Shown piece after piece: positions 56,612 to 64,000 of a stretch of DNA of 64,000 nt; position 1 is the stretch's first letter; the number at the start of each line of letters is the position of its first letter. The stretch spans positions 368,983-432,982 of the forward strand of contig JAKVHY010000001.1 in the NCBI GenBank assembly GCA_023284085.1, written 5' to 3'. The stretch is from Shewanella benthica (lineage in GTDB: Bacteria > Pseudomonadota > Gammaproteobacteria > Enterobacterales > Shewanellaceae). Below the pieces are notes generated by a model. The model was given only the letters and a program-made list of their open reading frames with translations. It made no database searches and was not told the DNA's origin. A program made the translations under genes and the position numbers.

Positions 56612-56654
56612 CCTGTAATTTGATAGCTATGAGTATCGGTATCAAATTACAGGC
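56611..56654. repeat. perfect 15-bp inverted repeat between two terminators
   Basis: GCCTGTAATTTGATA at 56611-56625 and TATCAAATTACAGGC at 56640-56654 are perfect inverted copies around a 14-base centre. It lies between the trxB terminator and the rplT terminator, in the tail-to-tail gap. It is too long to be chance structure and has no T-run of its own. Confidence 0.8.
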
Positions 56655-56656
56655 AT

Positions 56657-56687
56657 AAAAAAAGGGACCAAAAGGTCCCTTTAATCA
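56657..56687 (-). terminator. terminator after rplT
   Basis: AAAAAAAGGGACC AAAA GGTCCCTTTAATC: on the minus strand the stem is followed by seven T. Confidence 0.9.
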
Positions 56688-56702
56688 AGATGAATCAACT
56701 AA

Positions 56703-57062
56703 TTACTTAGCTAATGCGTCTTTTGCTCTCTCAACCAAAGTTGCAAATACAACTTTGTCGAACACAGCGATGTCAGCTAGGATCTTACGATCGATTTCAA
56801 TAGAGGCTTTTTTCAAACCATTAATGAAACGGCTGTAAGACAGACCATTTTGACGAGCTGCCGCATTGATACGTGCAATCCAAAGTTGACGGAATTGACG
56901 TTTCTTCTGACGACGGTCACGGTAGGCATATTGACCAGCTTTAGTTACTGCTTGCTTAGCAACACGGTAAGTACGTGAGCGAGCTCCGTAATAACCTTTG
57001 GCTAGTTTTAGTACTTTCTTGTGACGAGCACGAGCGGTTACACCACGCTTAACTCTAGGCAT
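56703..57062 (-). CDS. rplT: RplT, ribosomal protein bL20
   Basis: 119 residues, very basic. [49 protein letters not shown] is the highly conserved L20 N-terminus. It follows rpmI by 17 bases; in E. coli L20 represses this operon by binding its leader, and the same arrangement is present. Confidence 0.98.
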   Translation of the reverse strand: MPRVKRGVTARARHKKVLKLAKGYYGARSRTYRVAKQAVTKAGQYAYRDRRQKKRQFRQLWIARINAAARQNGLSYSRFINGLKKASIEIDRKILADIAVFDKVVFATLVERAKDALAK

Positions 57063-57079
57063 TGTTTATTGCTCCTTTA

Positions 57080-57274
57080 TTAAGCGTATGGTAGTTGACG
57101 TGCAATTGCTGGCATGTCGGCTTTGCTAACTAAACATTTGGCACGTAAGTGACGTTTACGCTTAGTGCTTTTCTTGGTCAAGATGTGACGTAAATGAGCT
57201 TGCTTACGTTTGAAACCATTGGCGGTTTTCTTAAAACGCTTCGCTACACCCTTGTCAGTTTTCATTTTAGGCAT
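57080..57274 (-). CDS. rpmI: RpmI, ribosomal protein bL35
   Basis: 64 residues, basic. [20 protein letters not shown] and [23 protein letters not shown] are the conserved bL35 sequence. It lies between infC and rplT. Confidence 0.98.
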   Translation of the reverse strand: MPKMKTDKGVAKRFKKTANGFKRKQAHLRHILTKKSTKRKRHLRAKCLVSKADMPAIARQLPYA

Positions 57275-57357
57275 TGCTAAAACTCCGCATTGGGATATTA
57301 ATAAAACGCAAGGCGAGCAGAGACCTTAACGACCCCTACTACTTTTATTTGGCCCTA

Positions 57358-57900
57358 CTATTTCTTTTTCGGCGCGAGTACCATCACAGCTTGGCGACCT
57401 TCCATTTTCGGGAAGGACTCAACTACTGCTATCTCAGCCAAGTCATCTTTAATACGATTCAAAAGTTTCATACCAAGATTTTGGTGAGCCATCTCACGAC
57501 CACGGAAACGCAGCGTTACTTTCGCTTTGTCACCATCAGTTAGAAAACGAATCAGGTTGCGTAGTTTTACCTGATAATCGTTTTCATCGGTACCGGGACG
57601 GAATTTAACTTCCTTCACCTGCACGATTTTCTGCTTCTTTTTTTGTTCTTTCTGAGCTTTCGCTTTATCAAAAAGGAACTTTCCGTAGTCCATTATACGG
57701 CAAACCGGCGGCTCAGCGTTAGGACTAATTTCAACGAGATCTACACCGGTTTCATCAGCCAGTTCCTGCGCATCACTAATTGATACTACTCCAAGAGGCT
57801 CACCTTCAAGACCGTTCAAACGTACTTGTTGTACACCGGTGATGAGTTCGTTTATTCTATTCGGGGCCGCCTGGCGCCCTGCTGTTTTTTTGATCTTTAT
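57358..57900 (-). CDS. infC: InfC, translation initiation factor IF-3 (apparent AUA start)
   Basis: 180 residues when read from the ATA at 57898-57900, the same length as E. coli IF-3. There is no ATG until residue 28, which would remove the conserved N-terminal segment [24 protein letters not shown]. The ATA sits 3 bases after the thrS stop with GGAGG about 8 bases upstream (in the thrS end), while the nearby ATC two codons later has a long spacer. E. coli infC uses AUU, and IF-3 represses non-AUG starts including its own, so an AUA start would serve the same feedback. The later [19 protein letters not shown] end is intact. Confidence 0.9.
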   Translation of the reverse strand: MKIKKTAGRQAAPNRINELITGVQQVRLNGLEGEPLGVVSISDAQELADETGVDLVEISPNAEPPVCRIMDYGKFLFDKAKAQKEQKKKQKIVQVKEVKFRPGTDENDYQVKLRNLIRFLTDGDKAKVTLRFRGREMAHQNLGMKLLNRIKDDLAEIAVVESFPKMEGRQAVMVLAPKKK

Positions 57901-57903
57901 GAC

Positions 57904-59832
57904 CTAATCCTCCAACAAAATGAGACTACGGAGCGAAATTTGTTTGTTAATCTTGGCCGCGAAATCTTCGATTCGCATCTTGCCCAAGTCAACACCATCT
58001 CTGGTTCGCACCGCAACTTCCTTATTTTCAATTTCTTGATCACCAACGACCAATAAATAAGGAACACGCCTTAAGGTGTGCTCACGTATTTTAAAGCCTA
58101 TCTTCTCATTTCTCAAGTCTTTAGAGGCACGAATTCCGTTTTCTTTTAATAAATTGACTACTTCATGGGCATAATCTGACTGTTTGTCAGTAATGTTCAT
58201 GACGACGACTTGCATTGGCGCTAACCAAGTCGGGAATTTACCCGCATATTCTTCGATAAGAATACCCAAGAATCGCTCTAGTGAACCTAATATCGCACGA
58301 TGAATCATCACCGGCGTCTGTCGACTGTTATCTTCGGCAACATAAGTAGCACCTAAACGACCAGGAAGCGCATAATCGAGTTGAACCGTACCACACTGCC
58401 AAGCACGATCTAGGCAGTCATGTAATGTGAACTCAATCTTAGGTCCGTAGAAGGCGCCTTCTCCGGGTAAGATCTCAAATTCTATGTCATTGGCGACCAG
58501 GGCTTGCTTAAGCGCTTCTTCGGCTCGATCCCACATCTCATCGTCACCAATACGCTGCTCGGGACGAGTCGAGAGTTTAACCACGATATTTTTAAAGCCG
58601 AAGGTTGCGTAAGTATCATAAACCATCTGGATACAGGCAATGACTTCTTGCTGTACCTGATCTTCGGTACAGAAAATATGGGCATCATCTTGAGTGAAAC
58701 CACGAACACGCATTAGTCCATGGAGAGAACCCGAGGGTTCATTACGATGACAACAACCAAACTCGGCCATACGCAGTGGAAGATCGCGATATGATTTAAG
58801 GCCTTGGTTAAAGATCTGAACGTGACCCGGACAGTTCATCGGCTTAATTGCGTACTCACGATTTTCAGACTTAGTGGTGAACATGGCCTCTGAATACTTA
58901 TCCCAGTGACCGGAACGTTCCCAAAGCACACGATCCATCATTAACGGACCTTTGACTTCCTGATAAGTGTACTGACCTAGCTTTTGACGAATGAATGTCT
59001 CAAGCTCGAGAAATAACCTCCAACCATCATTATGCCAAAACACCATTCCAGGTGCTTCTTCCTGCATATGATACAAGTCGAGTTGCTTACCTATCTTACG
59101 ATGATCACGCTTAGCCGCTTCTTCTAAACGGTTAAGATGCACCTTAAGGGCTTTCTTATCTGCCCATGCGGTACCGTAGACACGCTGCAACATCTTATTA
59201 TCAGAGTTACCGCGCCAGTACGCCCCAGCAACACTCATCAACTTAAAGTTTTGGCAGAATCGCATGTTGGGTACATGAGGTCCGCGGCACATATCGACGT
59301 ATTCTTCATGATGATATAGCGCAGGCTGGTCATCTTTACTGATGTTCTCGTCCAAGATGGCCATTTTGTAAGTTTCGCCGCGCGCTTCGAATGTGTCGCG
59401 GGCGACTTGCCAACTTCCCACTCGTTTCTCAACTTTATAGTTTGTCTTTGCAAGTTGAGTCATACGCTTCTGCAGCGCATCTATGTCTTCCTGGGTCAGC
59501 TTGTGCTCAAGATCGATATCATAATAGAAACCATTATCAATAACCGGACCGATAGCCATCTTAGCTTCTGGCCATAATTGCTTGAATGCATGGCCGAGTA
59601 AATGCGCACATGAATGACGAAGTATCTCTACACCCTCTTCGTCTTTAGACGTGATGATCGATAACTCAGAATCTGTGTCTATGATGTCACAAGCATCTCT
59701 AAGCTCACCGTTCACTCGACCGGCAATACAAGCTTTCGCAAGACCAGGGCCGATGTCGGCGGCAACATCTAAAGTAGAAACCGGGTTAGCAAACTCACGT
59801 TTGCTTCCATCAGGAAGTGTAATAACAGGCAT
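57904..59832 (-). CDS. thrS: ThrS, threonyl-tRNA synthetase
   Basis: 642 residues, typical. It has the N-terminal TGS domain, the editing domain ([33 protein letters not shown], HxxxH plus later C/H), class II core with [13 protein letters not shown] (zinc Cys), [25 protein letters not shown] and [15 protein letters not shown]. The anticodon domain is at the end. It starts the operon thrS-infC-rpmI-rplT, as in E. coli. Confidence 0.98.
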   Translation of the reverse strand: MPVITLPDGSKREFANPVSTLDVAADIGPGLAKACIAGRVNGELRDACDIIDTDSELSIITSKDEEGVEILRHSCAHLLGHAFKQLWPEAKMAIGPVIDNGFYYDIDLEHKLTQEDIDALQKRMTQLAKTNYKVEKRVGSWQVARDTFEARGETYKMAILDENISKDDQPALYHHEEYVDMCRGPHVPNMRFCQNFKLMSVAGAYWRGNSDNKMLQRVYGTAWADKKALKVHLNRLEEAAKRDHRKIGKQLDLYHMQEEAPGMVFWHNDGWRLFLELETFIRQKLGQYTYQEVKGPLMMDRVLWERSGHWDKYSEAMFTTKSENREYAIKPMNCPGHVQIFNQGLKSYRDLPLRMAEFGCCHRNEPSGSLHGLMRVRGFTQDDAHIFCTEDQVQQEVIACIQMVYDTYATFGFKNIVVKLSTRPEQRIGDDEMWDRAEEALKQALVANDIEFEILPGEGAFYGPKIEFTLHDCLDRAWQCGTVQLDYALPGRLGATYVAEDNSRQTPVMIHRAILGSLERFLGILIEEYAGKFPTWLAPMQVVVMNITDKQSDYAHEVVNLLKENGIRASKDLRNEKIGFKIREHTLRRVPYLLVVGDQEIENKEVAVRTRDGVDLGKMRIEDFAAKINKQISLRSLILLED

Positions 59833-60131
59833 GAAAAATCCTTATCCAGTGGTGACCCCCACGTAGGGCCACTTGCTAATATAGAGTAAAAGTAGAAACG
59901 CCAATGGGGTAAGCCATTACAAGAGTCTTAATCACCTTAGGCGCAGGCGGGTAATTCTACGAGATCTGTACCCGTGAGTGCAAGCATAAATACGTCGTGG
60001 GGCTGTTCGGCTTGAAATATTCAATATGAGCGCTAATGTCATGATTTTAAATTTTTATTGTCACCTTTTCTTCATTGAAGTCACCTAATCTAGGGCCATC
60101 TAATCTAGCTAGACAAAACAAGGAAGTTTAA
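59833..60131. other. intergenic region thrS / small exported protein
   Basis: Divergent region of 299 bp that should hold the thrS promoter/leader and the promoter for the plus-strand gene at 60132. Short complementary stretches (GTGG near 59850 and CCAC near 59869) could be part of a thrS leader, but no ThrS operator could be confirmed. Confidence 0.5.
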
Positions 60132-60473
60132 ATGCTAAATTTATTCATACTAACGGGCGCACTACTGCAAACATCTACATCAGGACTGAACCTTCAGGAA
60201 AATCCCCCTGTACTCGCCCAGCTCCCCATCATCCCCAGTGCACTGGTGGAGGAGAATATCGATGAGGGCACACGTTTCTCCCCAAACCTTCACAGTGGAC
60301 TGGCGTTGGAAATTCAATCTAGCTTAGATGAACAATTCGATATGATGCTGACATTGCTTTTGCCCCCTGCTTTAAGGGAAGATGTTATTAGCAGTAACTC
60401 AATTCCCCCTATGAGAGATAAACATGAAGCAATGGGCGTTAGTGACAGGTGCAGCAAAACGAATAGGTCGTGA
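60132..60473 (+). CDS. small exported protein of unknown function upstream of folM
   Basis: 113 residues. A short hydrophobic N-terminus (LNLFILTGALLQTSTS) may be a weak signal sequence, followed by Pro/Leu-rich acidic sequence with no domain I recognise. AAGGAAG lies five bases before the ATG, so it is probably translated. It overlaps the start of folM by 50 bases in another frame, which suggests coupling or a trimmed C-terminus; the last 17 residues are the overlap and lack conservation clues. Confidence 0.55.
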   Translation: MLNLFILTGALLQTSTSGLNLQENPPVLAQLPIIPSALVEENIDEGTRFSPNLHSGLALEIQSSLDEQFDMMLTLLLPPALREDVISSNSIPPMRDKHEAMGVSDRCSKTNRS

Positions 60474-61155
60474 GATAGCAATAAAATTACACTCTAGTGG
60501 TTATAATGTCATCATTCACTACGGAGCTTCTGCCGAAGAAGCGAGATCACTGTGTCATGAACTGAACCGAACCAGGGAAGACTCTTGTATTACAGCGCAA
60601 GCCGATCTCTCCACTGAGGAAGGCATAAATGATTTAGTAAAGGTTACGACTAGCTACAAACTGTCAATTCTCATCAACAACGCATCTGAATTTTATCCTA
60701 GCCCACTGCAAGACACTCAATTTAATGATTGCCAACGTCTGTTAACCATTAACCTTCTAGCTCCCTACTTTCTGGCACAGAAATTATCACCTTTATTAAG
60801 TAGAAATAACGGAACAATCATTAACTTGCTCGATATTCATGGCCAAAAACCGCTTAAAGACCATGGAATGTACTCTATATCTAAAGCGGCGTTACAGATG
60901 GCCACCTTATCCTTAGCGCAAGAGATGGGCCCCGATATTAGAGTCAATGGCATAGCACCCGGCGTGATTCTTTGGCCAGAAAACAGTCAAAATAATGCTG
61001 AAGAATCTATAATTAAACAGATCCCTTTGGCTAAATGCGGTTCACCGGCAGACATTGCAAACACGGTTCAATTTCTAGTTGATAGCAGTTATATATCAGG
61101 ACAGATTATCGCTATAGATGGTGGCCGCACAGCGACTGGATACATGGGAGCATAA
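60424..61155 (+). CDS. folM: FolM-like short-chain dehydrogenase (dihydromonapterin reductase)
   Basis: 243 residues. The Rossmann motif VTGAAKRIGREIA is the TGxxxRxG variant seen in pteridine reductases, NNASEF replaces the classical NNAG, and the catalytic pair is in GMYSISKAALQ. The end IIAIDGGRTATGYMGA is typical of FolM. It probably reduces dihydromonapterin to the tetrahydro form and can act on folate. ATG has GAGAG upstream. Confidence 0.88.
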   Translation: MKQWALVTGAAKRIGREIAIKLHSSGYNVIIHYGASAEEARSLCHELNRTREDSCITAQADLSTEEGINDLVKVTTSYKLSILINNASEFYPSPLQDTQFNDCQRLLTINLLAPYFLAQKLSPLLSRNNGTIINLLDIHGQKPLKDHGMYSISKAALQMATLSLAQEMGPDIRVNGIAPGVILWPENSQNNAEESIIKQIPLAKCGSPADIANTVQFLVDSSYISGQIIAIDGGRTATGYMGA

Positions 61156-61264
61156 TGTATAAATTAGGTATGTTGAGAATAAAAAATTAAGGGGCGGTAA
61201 TCAATCGAGCTAACTTGATTTGCTAAGCCGTTCATTTGCCACGAATGGATAAATAGGAGTGTTT

Positions 61265-61465
61265 ATGAAATTTTCCACTCAAACGATCAGTTGCCCCCAC
61301 TGTGGGCACCATCAACATATCGATGTCGATGGCACCTGCGGTGATCAAGATTACTATGATGATTGCCGGATCTGTTGTAATCCAATACATCTAAGGCTTC
61401 ACCTCGATGAGGCTCGCCATAAAATAGAACTGTATATTGATTCAGGTGACGAACAGATATACTGA
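61265..61465 (+). CDS. CPXCG-motif small zinc-ribbon-like protein
   Basis: 66 residues starting MKFSTQTISCPHCGHH, with CPHCG and a later CRICC pair: four Cys set as a zinc ribbon. The family is known only as CPXCG-motif cysteine-rich proteins. AGGAG lies 5 bases before the ATG at 61265; the frame is open to a GTG at 61259, which would be too close to the site. Confidence 0.88.
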   Translation: MKFSTQTISCPHCGHHQHIDVDGTCGDQDYYDDCRICCNPIHLRLHLDEARHKIELYIDSGDEQIY

Positions 61466-61494
61466 CATCGTTTCACCTAACTCGAATCATCAAG

Positions 61495-62130
61495 TTAACC
61501 AGCAGAGTTTAACGAATCTGTGAGCCCTCTTTGTGCCAGCACACGCTCAACGGTATCAACGATGGCCTGTGTTTGACTGTCTATCTCTATATTTAGCTTA
61601 TCCCCCAGCTCAAGCAAATCCAGATTAGTCAATTTTAACGTCTCTGGGATTAAATGCAGCATAAAGCCATTTGCAGTAGTAGCGCCTACGGTAAGGCTAC
61701 AACCATTAACTCCTACGAAGCCTTTATAAAGAATGTAATTCATCCATTTTTTATCGACTTCGAGCTCGATATTGAAATGTTCGCTAGTATTACTGAGGCC
61801 ACAAACTCTTGCCTGAGTATGGATATGGCCAGAGAGAATATGTCCTCCAATCTCACGACCAAATGTAAGCGACCTTTCTATGTTCACTTGTGAACCAACT
61901 TGCAATTTTGTGAGATTGGTCACGCTCAATGTCTCTTCCATTACATCGAAAAAAACCCTATCATCTTTAATTCGTGTAACCGTTAAGCAGACTCCGTTGT
62001 TCGCAACACTTGCGCCTGTTATGAGCCCTTCACGTAACTCGGGTTCCATAGCGACTTCTAGCGTATTTAAGCCATTTTTCTTATTTATCGCAACCACTTC
62101 GCACGTGGCTTGAACTATACCTGTAAACAT
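61495..62130 (-). CDS. ribE: RibE (RibC), riboflavin synthase alpha chain
   Basis: 211 residues, two lumazine-binding repeats. MFTGIVQATCEVV is the universal start, ASVANNGVCLTV and VGVNGCSLTV are the paired motifs with the catalytic residues, and GGHILSGHIH is the other conserved block. It makes riboflavin from two 6,7-dimethyl-8-ribityllumazine. It is divergent from the MATE pump. Confidence 0.96.
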   Translation of the reverse strand: MFTGIVQATCEVVAINKKNGLNTLEVAMEPELREGLITGASVANNGVCLTVTRIKDDRVFFDVMEETLSVTNLTKLQVGSQVNIERSLTFGREIGGHILSGHIHTQARVCGLSNTSEHFNIELEVDKKWMNYILYKGFVGVNGCSLTVGATTANGFMLHLIPETLKLTNLDLLELGDKLNIEIDSQTQAIVDTVERVLAQRGLTDSLNSAG

Positions 62131-62162
62131 TTTATCTCTCGTTAGTATTTAAGGCAGTTTTC

Positions 62163-63539
62163 ATGAATCAATTCGGCTTTCAGGCCAAACGTTTAATACA
62201 ACTTGCACTACCTGTACTCATAGCCCAAGTGACACAAACCATGATGGGTTTTATCGACACGGTTATGGCGGGTCGAGTCAGTGCAGTCGATATGGCTGCC
62301 GTTGCAATAGGAACTAGCTTGTGGTTGCCATCATTGCTATTTGTTCAGGGGTTACTACTCGCGTTTACCCCCGTGTTTGCCCATCATCATGGCGCAAACG
62401 ACCAAAAAGCAATACAACCTCTCGCCTTTCAAGCTGCTTATATTGCCATAATAGGCAGCCTAGGTGTGATCCTGTTTCTCAGTTTTGCTGAAAACATCTT
62501 TACCATGATGCAATTAGAACCGGAACTGGCGCGTCTTAGTATTGGATATCTTGATGGATTCGCCTGGGGCGTACCTGCATTTGTTCTTTATCAGGTGCTG
62601 AGAGGCTGTAGCGAAGGAATCTCCTATACACTACCGACTATGGTAATTGGTTTTGTCGGTTTGGCAGTTAACATCCCGGCTAACTATATATTCATCTATG
62701 GTCACTTTGGCATTGAGCCTATGGGCGGTGCAGGCTGTGGTATCGCTACAGCCCTAGTATTCTGGGCTATGCTGATTGCTATGGTCATCTATATGCAACT
62801 GCATAAACGATTTCAAGAGTTAGCTCCCTTTAAATCTTTCCATAAGCCGCATTGGCATACTATTTGGGATATGACTAAGCATGGCTTTCCTATTGCCATG
62901 GCACTTTTTTTCGAAGTCAGCCTATTTGCTATTATTGCTCTCCTGCTTGCTCCACTCGGGGCTAATGTCGTTGCAGGACATCAAATTGCAATGAACTTCT
63001 CATCTATCGTGTTCATGATACCGCTTTCTATCGGTATCGCAGTCTCGATACGTGTCGGTTATTATTTAGGCCAAGATAAAAGTGAAATTTCGGCACTGAT
63101 AACTAAAGTAGGGTTAATCATCTCCTTCGGTCTAGCCATGCTGACTGCAATTATCACGATACTTTTCAGGACTGAAATAGCCCATCTATATAATAGTAAC
63201 CCAGAGGTGGTCACTTTAGCCGGAAGCTTAATGTTCTTTGCCGCACTTTATCAATTATCAGATTCGGTACAAGTCGTAGCCGCCGGAGCACTACGTGGCT
63301 ACAAGGATACTCGCAGTGCCCTTTATATTACATTAGTCTCCTATTGGGGGATCGGCATGGTTATAGGTTACATACTTGCCAGAACAGATATTGTGGTCCC
63401 AGCCATGGGCGCGCAAGGATTCTGGATAGGACTAATAGCCGGGCTCACGAGTGCGGCTATATTATTTGCCCTAAGATTACGTTATATCCAGAAATCAGGT
63501 TTCAAGAAAGCGGTTTTAACAGATAACCCAGCCCAGTAA
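62163..63539 (+). CDS. norM: NorM-like MATE efflux pump
   Basis: 458 residues with about twelve hydrophobic segments. LIQLALPVLIAQVTQTMMGFIDTVMAGRVSAVDMAAVAIGTSLW is the NorM/DinF start, and GIEPMGGAGCGIATAL in the middle is typical. MATE pumps export cationic drugs in exchange for Na+ or H+. It lies 32 bases from the divergent riboflavin synthase, as in related genomes. Confidence 0.94.
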   Translation: MNQFGFQAKRLIQLALPVLIAQVTQTMMGFIDTVMAGRVSAVDMAAVAIGTSLWLPSLLFVQGLLLAFTPVFAHHHGANDQKAIQPLAFQAAYIAIIGSLGVILFLSFAENIFTMMQLEPELARLSIGYLDGFAWGVPAFVLYQVLRGCSEGISYTLPTMVIGFVGLAVNIPANYIFIYGHFGIEPMGGAGCGIATALVFWAMLIAMVIYMQLHKRFQELAPFKSFHKPHWHTIWDMTKHGFPIAMALFFEVSLFAIIALLLAPLGANVVAGHQIAMNFSSIVFMIPLSIGIAVSIRVGYYLGQDKSEISALITKVGLIISFGLAMLTAIITILFRTEIAHLYNSNPEVVTLAGSLMFFAALYQLSDSVQVVAAGALRGYKDTRSALYITLVSYWGIGMVIGYILARTDIVVPAMGAQGFWIGLIAGLTSAAILFALRLRYIQKSGFKKAVLTDNPAQ

Positions 63540-63697
63540 ACGTCCCTCTATAGGATAATGAACGTAAAAAGTGCTGAGTTAACGATTAAAAAATAACTGA
63601 CGAGAGAGGCCCAAAAGGCTTTTCTCATCTATTTCGCACTAGAAAAGAGCAAGTTGCACAGCAAATCGCCGCTTAATCAATAAATGCATCTTTTTAC

Positions 63698-63726
63698 TTG
63701 CAACCTAAGCACCATACTCCTACTAT
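63698..63726 (+). promoter_or_regulatory. sigma-70 promoter for the initiator tRNA genes
   Basis: TTGCAA at 63698-63703, exactly 17 bases, TACTAT at 63721-63726, then a G/C-rich discriminator (AGCGCTCG), the pattern expected for a stringently controlled stable RNA promoter. Confidence 0.75.
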
Positions 63727-63772
63727 AGCGCTCGTTCCAAGGCACTAGCCAAACGGACAAAGTAAAATCGGA

Positions 63773-63849
<77 letters not shown>

Positions 63850-63893
63850 ATTCTTTATAAGTAGAATTAAAACAACTTATGGCGTTCACCGGA

Positions 63894-63970
<77 letters not shown>

Positions 63971-64000
63971 ATTCTTTATAAGCAGAATTAAAACAACTTA

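Overview
The window looks like chromosome of a marine gammaproteobacterium of the Shewanella type. This is inferred from the paired decaheme cytochrome and MtrB-like porin, the gene sets tusDCBE, serS-crcB-rarA-lolA-ftsK-lrp/ald-trxB and thrS-infC-rpmI-rplT, and a B12-salvage operon under a cobalamin riboswitch. No species was determined.

Layout. 1-9752 (minus strand) is most of a type VI secretion cluster read tssB-tssC-tssE-tssF-tssG-fha-tssJ-tssK-tssL-clpV, with clpV cut by the left edge. An 855-bp AT-rich gene-free gap and a small HMA-like protein gene follow. 11421-15839 is a two-gene RND efflux system ending at a strong terminator. 16090-29043 is a cobalamin riboswitch followed by one long, tightly packed plus-strand operon: btuB, btuD, btuC, cobU, btuF, a second cobU, cobC, an archaeal/cyanobacterial-type CobT, cobQ, cbiA, cobS, btuR and a TIM-barrel protein proposed to be a CbiR-type cobamide-remodelling hydrolase. 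The products cover outer-membrane uptake, inner-membrane import, adenosylation, removal of a foreign lower ligand (inferred) and nucleotide-loop rebuilding. I regard this as the most interesting functional system in the window.

29269-39756 is an accessory respiration/transport region. It holds an orphan mtrB/mtrA-like pair, an ABC-2 exporter, a second BtuF-like binding protein opposite it with a perfect 20-bp palindrome between them, a tetraheme lipoprotein whose ribosome-binding site lies inside a 10-bp hairpin, a LuxR-type regulator with a palindrome in its promoter region, a decayed LuxR relative on the other strand, and a YbaY-like lipoprotein. 40142-42100 is a degenerate array: an intact tRNA-Ser(UGA) followed by four broken copies of its 3' end, with terminator hairpins between neighbours and an IS4-type transposase gene in the middle.

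42221-63539 is mostly housekeeping: an MFS pump with divergent LysR regulator, yccA, tusDCBE, an untracked 40-codon membrane peptide, serS, crcB, rarA, lolA, ftsK, lrp and divergent ald, trxB, rplT, rpmI, infC (apparent AUA start), thrS, a small exported protein, folM, a CPXCG protein, ribE and a MATE pump. The window ends in two tandem initiator tRNA genes behind a strong promoter.
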